In this document: one piece after another, positions 55,435-64,000 of the stretch | How the letters are laid out: every line of letters starts with the position of its first letter | Numbering within the stretch: the stretch's first letter is position 1 | DNA from: Pyrinomonas methylaliphatogenes | GTDB lineage: Bacteria; Acidobacteriota; Blastocatellia; Pyrinomonadales; Pyrinomonadaceae | Direction: 5' to 3' | NCBI RefSeq assembly: GCF_000820845.2 | Contig: NZ_CBXV010000008.1 | Coordinates: 542,705 to 606,704, forward strand | Length of the DNA: 64,000 nt | Position numbers and translations under genes: made by a program | Notes under the pieces: model-generated | Told to the model about the DNA's origin: nothing | Database searches by the model: none | What the model saw: only the letters and a program-made list of their open reading frames with translations

Positions 55435-55854
55435 ATGGCTAACAATTTGACGCTTGGAATCATCAAACCCGATGCTGTAAGACAAGGGAAGATCGGACTC
55501 ATCCTGCAACGGATCATCGACCGCGGCTTCAACATTCGCGCGATGAAGCTGATCCGCATGACGCGCGAAGAGGCCGAAGGCTTCTACGCCGTCCATCGCG
55601 AGCGACCTTTTTTCGGCGAGCTGACGGCTTTCATGTCGAGTGGTCCTTGTGTTGTAATGGTACTGGAAAAGGAGGATGCCGTGCGCGCGTGGCGCGATCT
55701 GATGGGCGCGACCGATCCGGCGAAGGCTGCCGAAGGGACGATTCGCAAGGAGTTCGGCTCGTCCGTCGGCGAAAACGCCGTGCACGGTTCCGACTCGGAC
55801 GAAAACGCGGCGATCGAGATCGCTTACTTCTTCAGCCGCCTCGAAATGGTTTGA
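55435..55854 (+). CDS. ndk: Nucleoside diphosphate kinase
   Basis: 139 residues. Transfers the gamma phosphate of ATP to other NDPs. [20 protein letters not shown] at the N-terminus, the phosphohistidine motif [20 protein letters not shown] near the C-terminus. Full length and orthodox. Confidence 0.97.
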   Translation: MANNLTLGIIKPDAVRQGKIGLILQRIIDRGFNIRAMKLIRMTREEAEGFYAVHRERPFFGELTAFMSSGPCVVMVLEKEDAVRAWRDLMGATDPAKAAEGTIRKEFGSSVGENAVHGSDSDENAAIEIAYFFSRLEMV

Positions 55855-55908
55855 CGAAGAGCGGCTCTCGATCCGAGGAACCGAAACCGTTGGTTTGAAT
55901 ATAACGCC

Positions 55909-56430
55909 ATGTCAATCATCAGCGACATCGTCGAATCGACCAAAGCGATCATCAAGGGGATGAGCGTCACCTTCTCGAAGATACCGAAGGAGAAGTGGAC
56001 CGTTCAGTACCCGGATGAACCCGTCACCGTGCAGCCGCGCTATCGCGGGCAGCACTTGCTTCACGTTGATGAGAACGGCAAAGAGAAGTGCGTCGCCTGT
56101 TTCCTATGCGCGGCGGCCTGCCCGTCGGACTGCATCTACATCGTCGCGGCGGATGACCCGCGCCCGTACGAAGAGCGGATCGGCGTGGATAATCGCTATG
56201 CGGCCGTTTACAACATAGATTACGGGCGCTGCATCTTCTGCGGCTTCTGCGTCGAAGCTTGTCCGAAGGATGCGATCACGCACGGTTACAACTTCGAGCT
56301 ATCGGTCTACAATCGCGCCGATCTGCTGAAGACCAAGGACGATCTGCTCATCACCAAGCAGAAGCAATCGCCCAACTATCGCGTCGCTTGGGCGGACGAA
56401 GATGTCGATTCGGAATACAAGGTAGTTTAG
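55909..56430 (+). CDS. nuoI: NADH-quinone oxidoreductase subunit I
   Basis: 173 residues. Two 4Fe-4S sites: CVACFLCAAACPSDCIYIVA and CIFCGFCVEACPKDAITHGY. GMSVTFSKIPKEKWTVQYPD at the N-terminus is typical of NuoI. It carries electrons to the quinone site of complex I. No other nuo gene is nearby, so it is separate from the main nuo operon or a second copy. Followed by a strong terminator. Confidence 0.94.
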   Translation: MSIISDIVESTKAIIKGMSVTFSKIPKEKWTVQYPDEPVTVQPRYRGQHLLHVDENGKEKCVACFLCAAACPSDCIYIVAADDPRPYEERIGVDNRYAAVYNIDYGRCIFCGFCVEACPKDAITHGYNFELSVYNRADLLKTKDDLLITKQKQSPNYRVAWADEDVDSEYKVV

Positions 56431-56460
56431 GCTCTTGCGGCGCGAGTGGCCTTCCGTTTG

Positions 56461-56493
56461 CAGAAAGCCGTTGTGAGACGCAACGGCTTTCTG
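56461..56493 (+). terminator. Intrinsic terminator after nuoI
   Basis: Perfect 13-bp stem CAGAAAGCCGTTG / CAACGGCTTTCTG around TGAGACG, then ATTAAAAA. The T-run is weak but the stem is very stable. Confidence 0.75.
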
Positions 56494-56525
56494 ATTAAAA
56501 ACTCGCTTTAGATCACAGAGGGGAA

Positions 56526-57224
56526 ATGATCCGCGCCATCCTATTCGACTTTAACGGCGTCATTATCGACGACGAACCGCTCCAACTCCAAGCCTATCAG
56601 GAGGCGTTGAAGCCCGAAGGCATCGCGCTTACGGAAGAGGATTACTACAATTCGCTCGGCACGGATGAAGTGACATTTGTGATCCGCGCCTTCGCGCGCG
56701 CGGGCAAAGAGTTATCCGACGAGGCGCTCACCCGCGTGCTGAAGCGTAAGACGGAGTTACATCGTCGAATGCTCGAAGGGGAGCCGCCCCTTTTTCCAGG
56801 CGTCATCAATTTCATCAAAGCTTGCGCCCGCCGCTACACGCTCGGCATCGTCAGCATGTCTCGCCGCCGCGAGATCGCGGACATCTTGAATCGCACTGGA
56901 CTCGAGACGACTTTTACGGTCATCGTCAGCGCCGAAGATGTGCAACTTTGCAAACCTAATCCGGAATGTTTCAACCGCGCCTTTCGCCTGCTGAATGAGG
57001 CGCGTTACCGTCGCGGTGAAAGTCAGCTATCACCCGCAGAGTGCCTGGCGATCGAGGACTCTCCGCCCGGAGTGCGCGCCGCGCGCGCTGCCGGAATGCG
57101 CACGCTCGCAGTCACCAATACCGTATCGGCGCACCTCTTGCGCGAAGCCGGAGCTGAGATCGTCACTCCCAATCTCGCTGATTGGACGCCCGAAGCGATC
57201 CATCGCCTCTACGACCCGTTTTAG
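56526..57224 (+). CDS. HAD-superfamily hydrolase (beta-phosphoglucomutase-like)
   Basis: 232 residues. Motif I is ILFDFNGVIIDDEPLQL. The nucleophile Asp is present, but the second Asp of the usual DxD is Asn, which removes the general acid/base of phosphomutases. LGIVSMSRRREIADIL, CKPNPECFNRAF and LAIEDSPPGVRAARAAGM are the other HAD motifs. Probably a phosphatase or a catalytically altered member. GAGGGGAA upstream of the ATG. Confidence 0.88.
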   Translation: MIRAILFDFNGVIIDDEPLQLQAYQEALKPEGIALTEEDYYNSLGTDEVTFVIRAFARAGKELSDEALTRVLKRKTELHRRMLEGEPPLFPGVINFIKACARRYTLGIVSMSRRREIADILNRTGLETTFTVIVSAEDVQLCKPNPECFNRAFRLLNEARYRRGESQLSPAECLAIEDSPPGVRAARAAGMRTLAVTNTVSAHLLREAGAEIVTPNLADWTPEAIHRLYDPF

Positions 57225-57283
57225 TGCGCGCCGTCCCGGCCATCAGTATCACAGGGCTGGCCCAACTTCGAACCCCCTCTCGA

Positions 57284-58579
57284 TCATCGAAGCCAGCGGT
57301 CAACTTCGAGTTGATGCGGAATGTAATCGCGATCCAACTTGAAAGCGCGTAGCACCTTTACGCGCTCAGGCGAACAGCTCAAATTTTCGCGACAACCGCA
57401 GCAGCGAATGCGAAGACTGGTGATGCGCCTTGGATCGTAATCTTTGGGGAGTCGCACGGCGGCGCGAAAGTATCCCTCCCGCTCGACGCATAATCTTTCA
57501 TCGCAGCCATCGGAGCGGAAGGCTCGCCGCGCCCCATCCATCTGCACCTCGAAAGCGATCGGGCCGCTTTTCGCTTCGGCCCGCGCCTCGATATACAGAT
57601 AATCACGCGGATCAGCGATCTTGTCTAGATCGGATGGCGATTCGCCTATTCGCCCTTCGCGTTTCAGCTCCTCAGCCATGATGCGATAGATCCAGGGATG
57701 CGCATCCATGACGCTTTCACGCGAAGCGGATTTGAGTTCTACGCGAATGGGCAGCGGCGCGAAACGCCTCGTCGGAGATGGAAGGTCCGAGAAGTTGTTG
57801 TTCGATGAAACGACCGTAAGCAACGGATGATCGCCTTGAATCTTTCGTCCGGCGAAAGGCTTGGTGCGATGTTCGACGCCTTGATAAGAGGCTTCTTCTA
57901 TTCTGCCTCCGCGTAAGCTCAATTCATAAACCCACTCGATGTCGGTCGTCCTTCCCCAACGAGCCATGAGCGCGGCGGTTTGCGTGCCTCCATCCTCATT
58001 CGAGAAGATGAGCGTATAACGCAGGCGAAGAAGATCTTCAGGTCCGCGCGTTAGTTCGTAGTACATCAGAAGCGGTATGTCGGTGAAGCGCTCTATCGAA
58101 TCGCTACGCGCGCCGATTATGGGGGCGTTTGCGATCGCGATCAAATCCTCTTCCGACGTATTGGCCCGGTTGAAGAGAAGAGGGCGCGCCGAGCGGATCT
58201 CGACCGCGCGCGCGTTTTTCGCCCTGCTCGCGGCATCGAGCGAAAGCGAGACGGTGTGCCGTCCTGCCGATGCCCGACCGAGAAGTATTCGGTAGGTAAA
58301 GAAGCTATCTCCGGACCAAAGCAGCAGGTCCTGATTGCGCATCCCATCGAGATAGACGATCAACACGGCGGCTTCCGCCCCCTGCCGCTCCCACGAAGTG
58401 CCAACTGCGCGCGCCTCGATCTCGAACCCGAGTTCGCTCGCCTCCATCAAACTGAAGTCACGCGCGTAAATCGTCCCGGTTCGCTGCCCGTTGGCGCTCA
58501 AAGGCAGCGCGAGCGCGAAGAGCGCGGTCAAAAGCCCCGTTCCTCTCCTCAGGCGAAGATTGGTCGCAAAGCGTCCCAT
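57284..58579 (-). CDS. Secreted protein of unknown function
   Basis: About 431 residues from the ATG at 58579 (GAGAGG upstream), which places the signal peptide (GLLTALFALALPLSANGQ) correctly. A longer frame begins 108 bases earlier but runs through a repeat. Beta-rich, with WSGDSFFTYRILLGRASAGR, DAHPWIYRIMAEELKREGRI and a Cys-rich end (RIRCCGCRENLSCSPERV). Not recognised. Follows the PHP hydrolase gene and may act with it outside the cytoplasm. Confidence 0.7.
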   Translation of the reverse strand: MGRFATNLRLRRGTGLLTALFALALPLSANGQRTGTIYARDFSLMEASELGFEIEARAVGTSWERQGAEAAVLIVYLDGMRNQDLLLWSGDSFFTYRILLGRASAGRHTVSLSLDAASRAKNARAVEIRSARPLLFNRANTSEEDLIAIANAPIIGARSDSIERFTDIPLLMYYELTRGPEDLLRLRYTLIFSNEDGGTQTAALMARWGRTTDIEWVYELSLRGGRIEEASYQGVEHRTKPFAGRKIQGDHPLLTVVSSNNNFSDLPSPTRRFAPLPIRVELKSASRESVMDAHPWIYRIMAEELKREGRIGESPSDLDKIADPRDYLYIEARAEAKSGPIAFEVQMDGARRAFRSDGCDERLCVEREGYFRAAVRLPKDYDPRRITSLRIRCCGCRENLSCSPERVKVLRAFKLDRDYIPHQLEVDRWLR

Positions 58580-58635
58580 CGCGGACCTCTCAGCGAGAGG
58601 TGGATCGGTTAAGGAAGAGCGGCCCTTCGGCTTTC

Positions 58636-58728
58636 GATCCAACGTAGATCGGATTCGTGAATGAGACAGAAAAAGAGTTTTCCTCATCGTGTACGCTCTT
58701 TAGATCCAACGTAGATCGGATTCGTGAA
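58636..58728. repeat. Repeat-spacer-repeat microlocus at the PHP gene end
   Basis: A 26-bp sequence at 58703-58728, coding FTNPIYVGS near the end of the minus-strand PHP gene, recurs exactly at 58636-58661 (GATCCAACGTAGATCGGATT...), period 67, spacer 41 bp. Weaker similarity adds a few bases on both sides. Confidence 0.85.
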
Positions 58729-60261
58729 GGCGAGCATCCTTCCCTCATGATCGCGTAGTTCGAGACGGTAATATGCGTTTTCGCTTCGCAGTTTGAAAAT
58801 CCTCTCTCTCCCATCGGGCGCGAACTCTTCGATCACTTTGCCGTTCGAGATGATCTTGACGATGGCGCCTGAAGGCGCGCTCGCGACCTTCACGCTCAAC
58901 TCTATCTCCTGCGGCGCGCGCAATGGCACAAAGTCTCCGATGCCATAAAGTTTCTTCGCGCCTGCCACTCGGAGCGAAAAAGCGAGCCGAAAGTCCGACG
59001 CTAGATCCGCCACATAGGCGCGTCCGGTGCGAATCGCGGTGAGGATCGCGCCTTCTGAGCGCGTCCTAGCGCGCACGTAAGTAGATGGCTGGCCCAGACG
59101 ATCCGTCACACGATGCGCATCGCTTGAGCCGACGGCAGCGATCCGCCCGCCGCGACGCAAAATCTCATCCCAAAGTTTTAACGCCCGTTCGTCCGAATCG
59201 TCCCACGCCCCATTCCAAACCTCTATCGCATCGAAGAGCTTCTCGCTCTCGGCATACTCCCAAGCGCAACCATCGCACGGGGCGAAAGGATGATTGATCG
59301 AAGCTATCGCGCCCAAACTTCGCGCATGCCGGATGGTTCGGGATAACTTCGCCGGATCGCGCGGCGTTAGGCGAAAATCTACCCACTCGCCTGAGCTCAA
59401 TCCCCAAACGTTGAAGTGGCCGCCATAAGTCGTCACCTCTTCGCCACGGATGATGAGCGGCGAAATCTTTCCCTGAGCCAGGAGAGCGTCTATTTCAGCG
59501 TGATGGCTCGGCGTGTTGTGATCGGTGATGGCGATAAAATCCAGCCGGGCTGCGCGCGCGCGTTCGACCAATTCCGCGACCGTCAAATCGCCGTCGCTGT
59601 GAACCGTGTGCAGATGCAGATCACCTCGCAACCAACCTCCGATAGGCGAATCTCGTTCTTTCGCCGAGCGTGAGGAAGATGAAGGTGGGAACGATGTCCG
59701 TCGCGGTGCGCGCGCGACGGACATCGCAACTGCGCTATAGGTTGGGCTGTTCTCGGAGCGTAGCGCATGGCGGGAAATGATCGAACTCTGTTCCTCCTTC
59801 TCTTTTTCTATCTCGATGCGCAGTGTGACCTCGACGCCGTTCGGAGCGAGGCGATACAAGCCGAGGATGACGCGCCACGTCCCGGCAAAGAGCGGTCCGG
59901 GGAGGTAACCCGGCGTCGCGCTCGCGCGCGCGATGGAGATCGAAGATCGCCGACCGCCGCTCCAACCGCGGAACCCTTTCTGGTCCACTGCCTCTCCGGT
60001 GGAACGAGCATCGAAAAGACCGAGATCGAGCGCATTGGCGCCGCCAGCGCGATCGTAGATGATCTCAATGTTCAGTCTGACCGCATTCGCCGGCACCTCG
60101 AACGGGATGTAAACGTAGCGCTCGCTATCCGCTTTTGGTCGCGCTATCTTGAAGCGTTTTTCGATCCGCTGACGGAGAGGTGGCGTGCTCCCGGATGCCA
60201 AAGAAGCGTTCAGCGCTTTGATGACGATCAGCAGCGCAATCATCGAGAGCTTCCCTTTCAC
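58684..60261 (-). CDS. PHP-domain metallohydrolase (CehA/McbA type)
   Basis: 525 residues with a signal-like N-terminus (LSMIALLIVIKALNASLASG). Residues about 30-170 form a beta domain. The PHP domain starts at GDLHLHTVHSDGDLTVAELV and continues with DFIAITDHNTPSHH, INHPFAPCDGC and VGSSDAHRVT, supplying the trinuclear metal ligands. A C-terminal beta domain follows. Family members are phosphoesterases or carbamate/amide hydrolases. Exported here. The last codons lie in a duplicated segment. Confidence 0.85.
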   Translation of the reverse strand: MKGKLSMIALLIVIKALNASLASGSTPPLRQRIEKRFKIARPKADSERYVYIPFEVPANAVRLNIEIIYDRAGGANALDLGLFDARSTGEAVDQKGFRGWSGGRRSSISIARASATPGYLPGPLFAGTWRVILGLYRLAPNGVEVTLRIEIEKEKEEQSSIISRHALRSENSPTYSAVAMSVARAPRRTSFPPSSSSRSAKERDSPIGGWLRGDLHLHTVHSDGDLTVAELVERARAARLDFIAITDHNTPSHHAEIDALLAQGKISPLIIRGEEVTTYGGHFNVWGLSSGEWVDFRLTPRDPAKLSRTIRHARSLGAIASINHPFAPCDGCAWEYAESEKLFDAIEVWNGAWDDSDERALKLWDEILRRGGRIAAVGSSDAHRVTDRLGQPSTYVRARTRSEGAILTAIRTGRAYVADLASDFRLAFSLRVAGAKKLYGIGDFVPLRAPQEIELSVKVASAPSGAIVKIISNGKVIEEFAPDGRERIFKLRSENAYYRLELRDHEGRMLAFTNPIYVGSKERTR

Positions 60262-60279
60262 CTTCCGCTCACCCTCCGT

Positions 60280-63200
60280 TTAGAAATTTAACCGCAGAGC
60301 GAATTGCATGACGCGCGGATCGCCCGCTAAAGTGGTGATCGTTCCCACGCTCGAGCTTTGCAGATCTCTATTCGGCAACCCGAAATTGGCCCGATTGAGC
60401 GCATTGAACATCTCCCAGCGGAATTCCAAGTAGCGCGTCTCTGCGCCCAATCCGAAGCGGCGATGGATTCCCAGATTGAGCGAAGCGAAATTCGGTCCGC
60501 GCAAAATGTTGCGCCCTTCCGTGCCGAAACGATTCAAACCGTTCGGCAGCGCGCGGAAAGCGCGCGGATCGAACCACCTTTCAACCGTCGGGGCGGAAAC
60601 GCGCGGATCGCCGATCAGATCTGGCAATGTCGTCGAAAGCGAGCCGAGAGAGAGCGGATCTCCCGATTGCGTCACGGTGAAAGGCAGACCGGAGCGAAAA
60701 TTGAACGAGCCAGCGATGGTCCAGCCGCCGAGGACGGCGGCGCTAACGCCGCTACGCAATAGAGCGCGCCCTTTGCCGAAGGGCAGCTCCCAAATCCCGT
60801 TGATGACCAAGCGATGACGAACATCGAAATCCGATGGCCCATACCAAGAACGAACGTCACGTGCGTTCTGCGGAAAAGAGTTCGAACCGCCGCTCGTCAA
60901 GTGCTCGAAGGAGTTATCGAGCGATTTCGCAAGCGTGTAGGCGACGCGCGTCGTCCACCCGTGACTGAAACGTTTATCGAGCGTCACTTCCATCGAGTGA
61001 TAATTCGAGATTCCGTTATCGTCGCGATATTCGATCAAGCCGTAAGCCGGATATGGGAAGAAGAGCGAGCGCGCCGGAAATGAGATGTTGGGATCCGGAT
61101 CGTTGACGGCAGCCGGCTTTGCGCCCGGCAGCGGCTGGTTCAGATCGCGCAACGTCATCAAGTGCGTCCCCTTGCTCCCAACGTAACTCACTTCAGTTAA
61201 CCAATCGCGTCCGAACTGCCGTTGAAGGCTGAGGCTCCACTGCTGCATGTAGGGCGTGCGCGCATTCGGATTGGCAGCGCGAAGTTGCACGCGACGCACA
61301 TCAACTTTCGCTGGCGATAAAGTGTCAGAAGCGAAGCCCGCGCTCAGCCGAAGCGCCGGCGTGAAAGCATCGCTCGTGAAGTTGTAATTGACGAGGAAGG
61401 GCGGATTGAGCGAAAGCTGATCTTCCGATCCGATGCGATCGATCAAGTTGTAATAGATGCCGTAACCTCCGCGAAGCACCCACGACTCGGCCAGCGAATA
61501 AGCGAAGCCAAACCGCGGCGCAAAGTTCAGATGATCTGGACGCACGAGCGCACGATCAGCTAGATCGCCGTCCTTGGCGAGGCGCAGCGCAGCGAGCGCT
61601 TCCTGTGGCGTGCGCGCGCGCCTTCCCGCCTCCGGATCGAAATTGGCCAAATGGTTGCCCGCCTCATAAGCTGGCGAACCGAAATCGTAACGCAACCCGA
61701 GGTTGAGCGTCAGATGCGGCGTCGCCTTCCAATCGTCTTGAGCGAAGAAGGCGTACATGTAACGCCGCTGATGGACGATGAATAGATTGGCGAGCGCCGC
61801 GTTGCGCGCCCAACCGATGAGAAGATCGGCTAACGGTGCGCCCGTGCCGGCAAGCCCTCCGGCAAATTGCGTATAACTTCCGTCAAAAGAGACGCGCCCG
61901 CGCGTCGCTGGAACATCGAGATAATCGAGCCGAAGCGGCCACATCACATCTGAGCCGAGACGAAAACTATGCGCGCCGCGCACGTAAGAAAGCGTGTCGG
62001 TAAACTGAAACTGCTCCGACCGCTGAAATTTCGGCAGAAAGTCGGGCGAACCCAAACGCGGGCTGTAACCGGAGACGACTACGCCGGGAAGCCCCCCTTG
62101 CACCTCGGCGTTATTGGGGATGCCAGCGATAAAATCGCTCGATGAACCCTGCCCGAACGGCTCCTGTTTGGCTTCGGCGTCGGCGCGCGAATACCCGAAA
62201 CGGAATTGATTGATGATCTTCGGCGAAAGCACCGCGTTCCAACCGATGGTCAGCGCATGACTGATGATCTCGTTCCTTCCCCAAGCGGAGGTGTCCGTCC
62301 CGTCGGCGAGGCCGCCGAAGAATCCCGGGACGAAACGATCGCGGCGGCTGTATGCATAGCGACCGAAAAGATCGTTCCCTTCACTGAGGCGCCAATCGAG
62401 CCGCGTCGTGAACCGATCTTGATCATCGGATATGCCCGGCGTGCGGGCGAAGTTGTTCGCCCGTCCCGGAAGATTTGGCGATGGCCACAACGCCACAAGC
62501 CGCGCAGCGATCGGATCTATATCCGCGATGCGATTGCCGGGAAAAGGCTGACGGATGAAGCGCGGGTTGAGAGGTGAAACTGGCTGCGAGGGATCGAAGC
62601 GCGGATTTGGAACCTGCGTGCGCGGATCGAATATCTGACCGCGGCGAACAAACTGGCCCGATGGCGTACCATCAGGGTTCAAGATCGGAACGCGCTGGCC
62701 ATTGAAGAGCAACTCATCCCCCAACGATGCGGAGAAATCGCCGCGCTTTTCCGCATCGAGCGGCACGGTCGCAATTCTCAAGACGCCTTGCCTGATGCGC
62801 GTCGCTTCGTAGTCGGCGAAGAAGAAAGCGCGATCGCGCACGATCGGACCGCCCAGATTGCCGCCGAATTGATGCTGGTTGCGCTGTGGCTTCTTTCGGC
62901 CCAGCCGGTTGGAGAAGAAATCGTTAGCATCGAAGATCTTGTTCCGAAAATATTCGTAGACGAGACCGCGAAACTGGTTGGTCCCAGAACGTGTCGTCAC
63001 GCTGATGACGCCGCCCGCTGCACGCCCCGTATCGGCGGCGTATTGCGATGTGATGACCTTGAATTCCGCGATCGAATCGATCGAAGGGCGCGCAACCTGT
63101 GTGGAAAGCTCCTGCACGTTGGTCGAAATCGAGTTATTGTCCTGTCCGTCGAGAACGAAGTTGTTCATCAAAGAGCGCGTGCCGTGAATGTTAACTCCGC

Positions 63201-63762
63201 CCGTGCGCCCGGATGCCGTGCCTCCCGCCTGCTCCGTGTACGGGTCGCCTTGCGTGCCCGCAACCTGCACGAGCAGATCATCCCACGTCCTTTGCGCCAG
63301 CGGCAGCGTGGTGATCCGACGATTGTCCACGGTATTTCCGAGAGAAGCATCCTCGCGCTGCAATTGGAGCGGCTCGTCCGTGATGGTGACAACCTCCGCG
63401 ACATCTCCGACGGCGAGAGTGAAATCCAAACGCGCCCGCTGCCCGATCGAAAGCTTCAAAGCGGATCGCATTTCGCGCCGAAAGCCGCTCCGCTCGACGC
63501 TGATCGTATAAAGGCCCGGGCGTAATGCGGTGAAAGTGTAGTAACCATCCGCTCCCGTCATCGCCTGAAAGGTCGCATTCGTCTCCTGATCGCGTGCGAT
63601 GACTCGCGCATCGGGAATCGCCGCGCCATTCGCATCGGTGACGAGCCCGGTCAAAGATGCCGTATCGACCTGCGCCACCGAATGTGGGACGAAAACGATC
63701 GTCATGAATATGATCCACAGCCAATGAATCCACGCTCGTGGCGAAATGCCCTTCCTCTCCAT
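60280..63762 (-). CDS. Oar-like TonB-dependent receptor
   Basis: 1160 residues. Signal peptide, then a carboxypeptidase-regulatory-like domain (SLTGLVTDANGAAIPDARVI, TGADGYYTFTALRPGLYTIS). Plug domain with TLPLAQRTWDDLLVQVAGTQ and GGVINIHG-like GGVNIHGTRSLMNNFVLDGQ. A long beta-barrel follows, ending in the outer-membrane signature QFALRLNF. Oar-type receptors are highly multiplied in Acidobacteria and are thought to import oligosaccharides or peptides. 18 bases upstream of the PHP hydrolase gene on the same strand, so the two may share substrate handling. Confidence 0.93.
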   Translation of the reverse strand: MERKGISPRAWIHWLWIIFMTIVFVPHSVAQVDTASLTGLVTDANGAAIPDARVIARDQETNATFQAMTGADGYYTFTALRPGLYTISVERSGFRREMRSALKLSIGQRARLDFTLAVGDVAEVVTITDEPLQLQREDASLGNTVDNRRITTLPLAQRTWDDLLVQVAGTQGDPYTEQAGGTASGRTGGVNIHGTRSLMNNFVLDGQDNNSISTNVQELSTQVARPSIDSIAEFKVITSQYAADTGRAAGGVISVTTRSGTNQFRGLVYEYFRNKIFDANDFFSNRLGRKKPQRNQHQFGGNLGGPIVRDRAFFFADYEATRIRQGVLRIATVPLDAEKRGDFSASLGDELLFNGQRVPILNPDGTPSGQFVRRGQIFDPRTQVPNPRFDPSQPVSPLNPRFIRQPFPGNRIADIDPIAARLVALWPSPNLPGRANNFARTPGISDDQDRFTTRLDWRLSEGNDLFGRYAYSRRDRFVPGFFGGLADGTDTSAWGRNEIISHALTIGWNAVLSPKIINQFRFGYSRADAEAKQEPFGQGSSSDFIAGIPNNAEVQGGLPGVVVSGYSPRLGSPDFLPKFQRSEQFQFTDTLSYVRGAHSFRLGSDVMWPLRLDYLDVPATRGRVSFDGSYTQFAGGLAGTGAPLADLLIGWARNAALANLFIVHQRRYMYAFFAQDDWKATPHLTLNLGLRYDFGSPAYEAGNHLANFDPEAGRRARTPQEALAALRLAKDGDLADRALVRPDHLNFAPRFGFAYSLAESWVLRGGYGIYYNLIDRIGSEDQLSLNPPFLVNYNFTSDAFTPALRLSAGFASDTLSPAKVDVRRVQLRAANPNARTPYMQQWSLSLQRQFGRDWLTEVSYVGSKGTHLMTLRDLNQPLPGAKPAAVNDPDPNISFPARSLFFPYPAYGLIEYRDDNGISNYHSMEVTLDKRFSHGWTTRVAYTLAKSLDNSFEHLTSGGSNSFPQNARDVRSWYGPSDFDVRHRLVINGIWELPFGKGRALLRSGVSAAVLGGWTIAGSFNFRSGLPFTVTQSGDPLSLGSLSTTLPDLIGDPRVSAPTVERWFDPRAFRALPNGLNRFGTEGRNILRGPNFASLNLGIHRRFGLGAETRYLEFRWEMFNALNRANFGLPNRDLQSSSVGTITTLAGDPRVMQFALRLNF

Positions 63763-64000
63763 CGAACATGCCTCCTAAAAGGTCGTAAAGCCTCGCCCAT
63801 CGAGGGCCGCTAATCGTTCGCGGCGAATGCTGACAGCCAAACGTTGCGCCCCGTTTATCGAAACCTTTCTTCGACCTTAAATCTTCAGCGCCGGAAAGCT
63901 GCCTCCCGGCAGAGGATGCCTCTCGCTCGAGGAAGGCATGCCGATGGGGAAGAGCGGAATAGCAGAGAAGAAAAGAAGCGCTGCCTCAACATTGGCGGCC
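63763..64000. other. Upstream region of the TonB-dependent receptor
   Basis: 238 bases to the window edge. AGGAGG (minus strand) lies just before the receptor start. Nothing else recognised. Confidence 0.5.

Overview
The window looks like a chromosome segment of a moderately GC-rich acidobacterium, probably of the Blastocatellia type. This is inferred from gene content, not computed. The clues are a GWxTD secreted protein, a VWFA-related protein of the acidobacterial type, a large Oar-like TonB-dependent receptor with an N-terminal carboxypeptidase-regulatory domain, long TPR proteins, Uma2 nucleases and split house-keeping operons.

Layout. 0-9 kb: FAD-linked hydroxyacid dehydrogenase, a small membrane protein, GWxTD protein, TatC/TatA, nitroreductase, a metal/corrin-binding protein, a retropepsin-like protease and a glycine-zipper protein. 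9.7-10.9 kb: class I aminotransferase. 11-22.8 kb: an aldehyde-handling cluster. A divergent AraC regulator faces an aldo/keto reductase, a membrane protein, a cupin, a zinc alcohol dehydrogenase, a PaoABC-type molybdenum aldehyde oxidoreductase with its MocA and XdhC maturation factors, a DUF2255 protein and an SDR. 22.9-32 kb: a defence graveyard with internally deleted hsdM, intact MntA/HepT, broken Mrr_N-like and DUF3644 genes, a methylase tail, an hsdR C-terminus, a second broken MNT/HEPN pair and a frameshifted VOC gene. 31.8-40.8 kb: TspO, ThiL, TonB, CysS, a PLP aminotransferase, a VWA protein and thioredoxin 2. 40.8-49 kb: TPR protein, PafA-like phosphatase, Fur/PerR-Dps, MntH/MntR with a large palindromic operator, a MerR regulator and tRNA-Pro. 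49-57 kb: sucC and sucD separated by about 3.8 kb of accessory genes, then ndk, nuoI and a HAD protein. 57-64 kb: secreted protein, PHP metallohydrolase and the TonB-dependent receptor.

The most unusual signal is not a gene. At least 15 places carry two copies of a locally unique sequence of about 26-39 bp separated by about 25-41 bp of unrelated DNA, and two more places carry three copies. Every pair or array has its own repeat sequence, yet the repeat-to-repeat period is always 61-73 bp. Edges are sharp, several copies span the stop codon of the neighbouring gene, and two pairs interrupt recognisable genes. So a unit of spacer plus one target copy appears to have been inserted with a duplication of about 30 bp. 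That is the geometry of CRISPR spacer acquisition (Cas1-Cas2) rather than of any usual transposase. I propose recurrent ectopic spacer integration ('neo-CRISPR' microloci) or an unknown integrase with the same geometry. No cas gene is in the window, so the enzyme is an inference.
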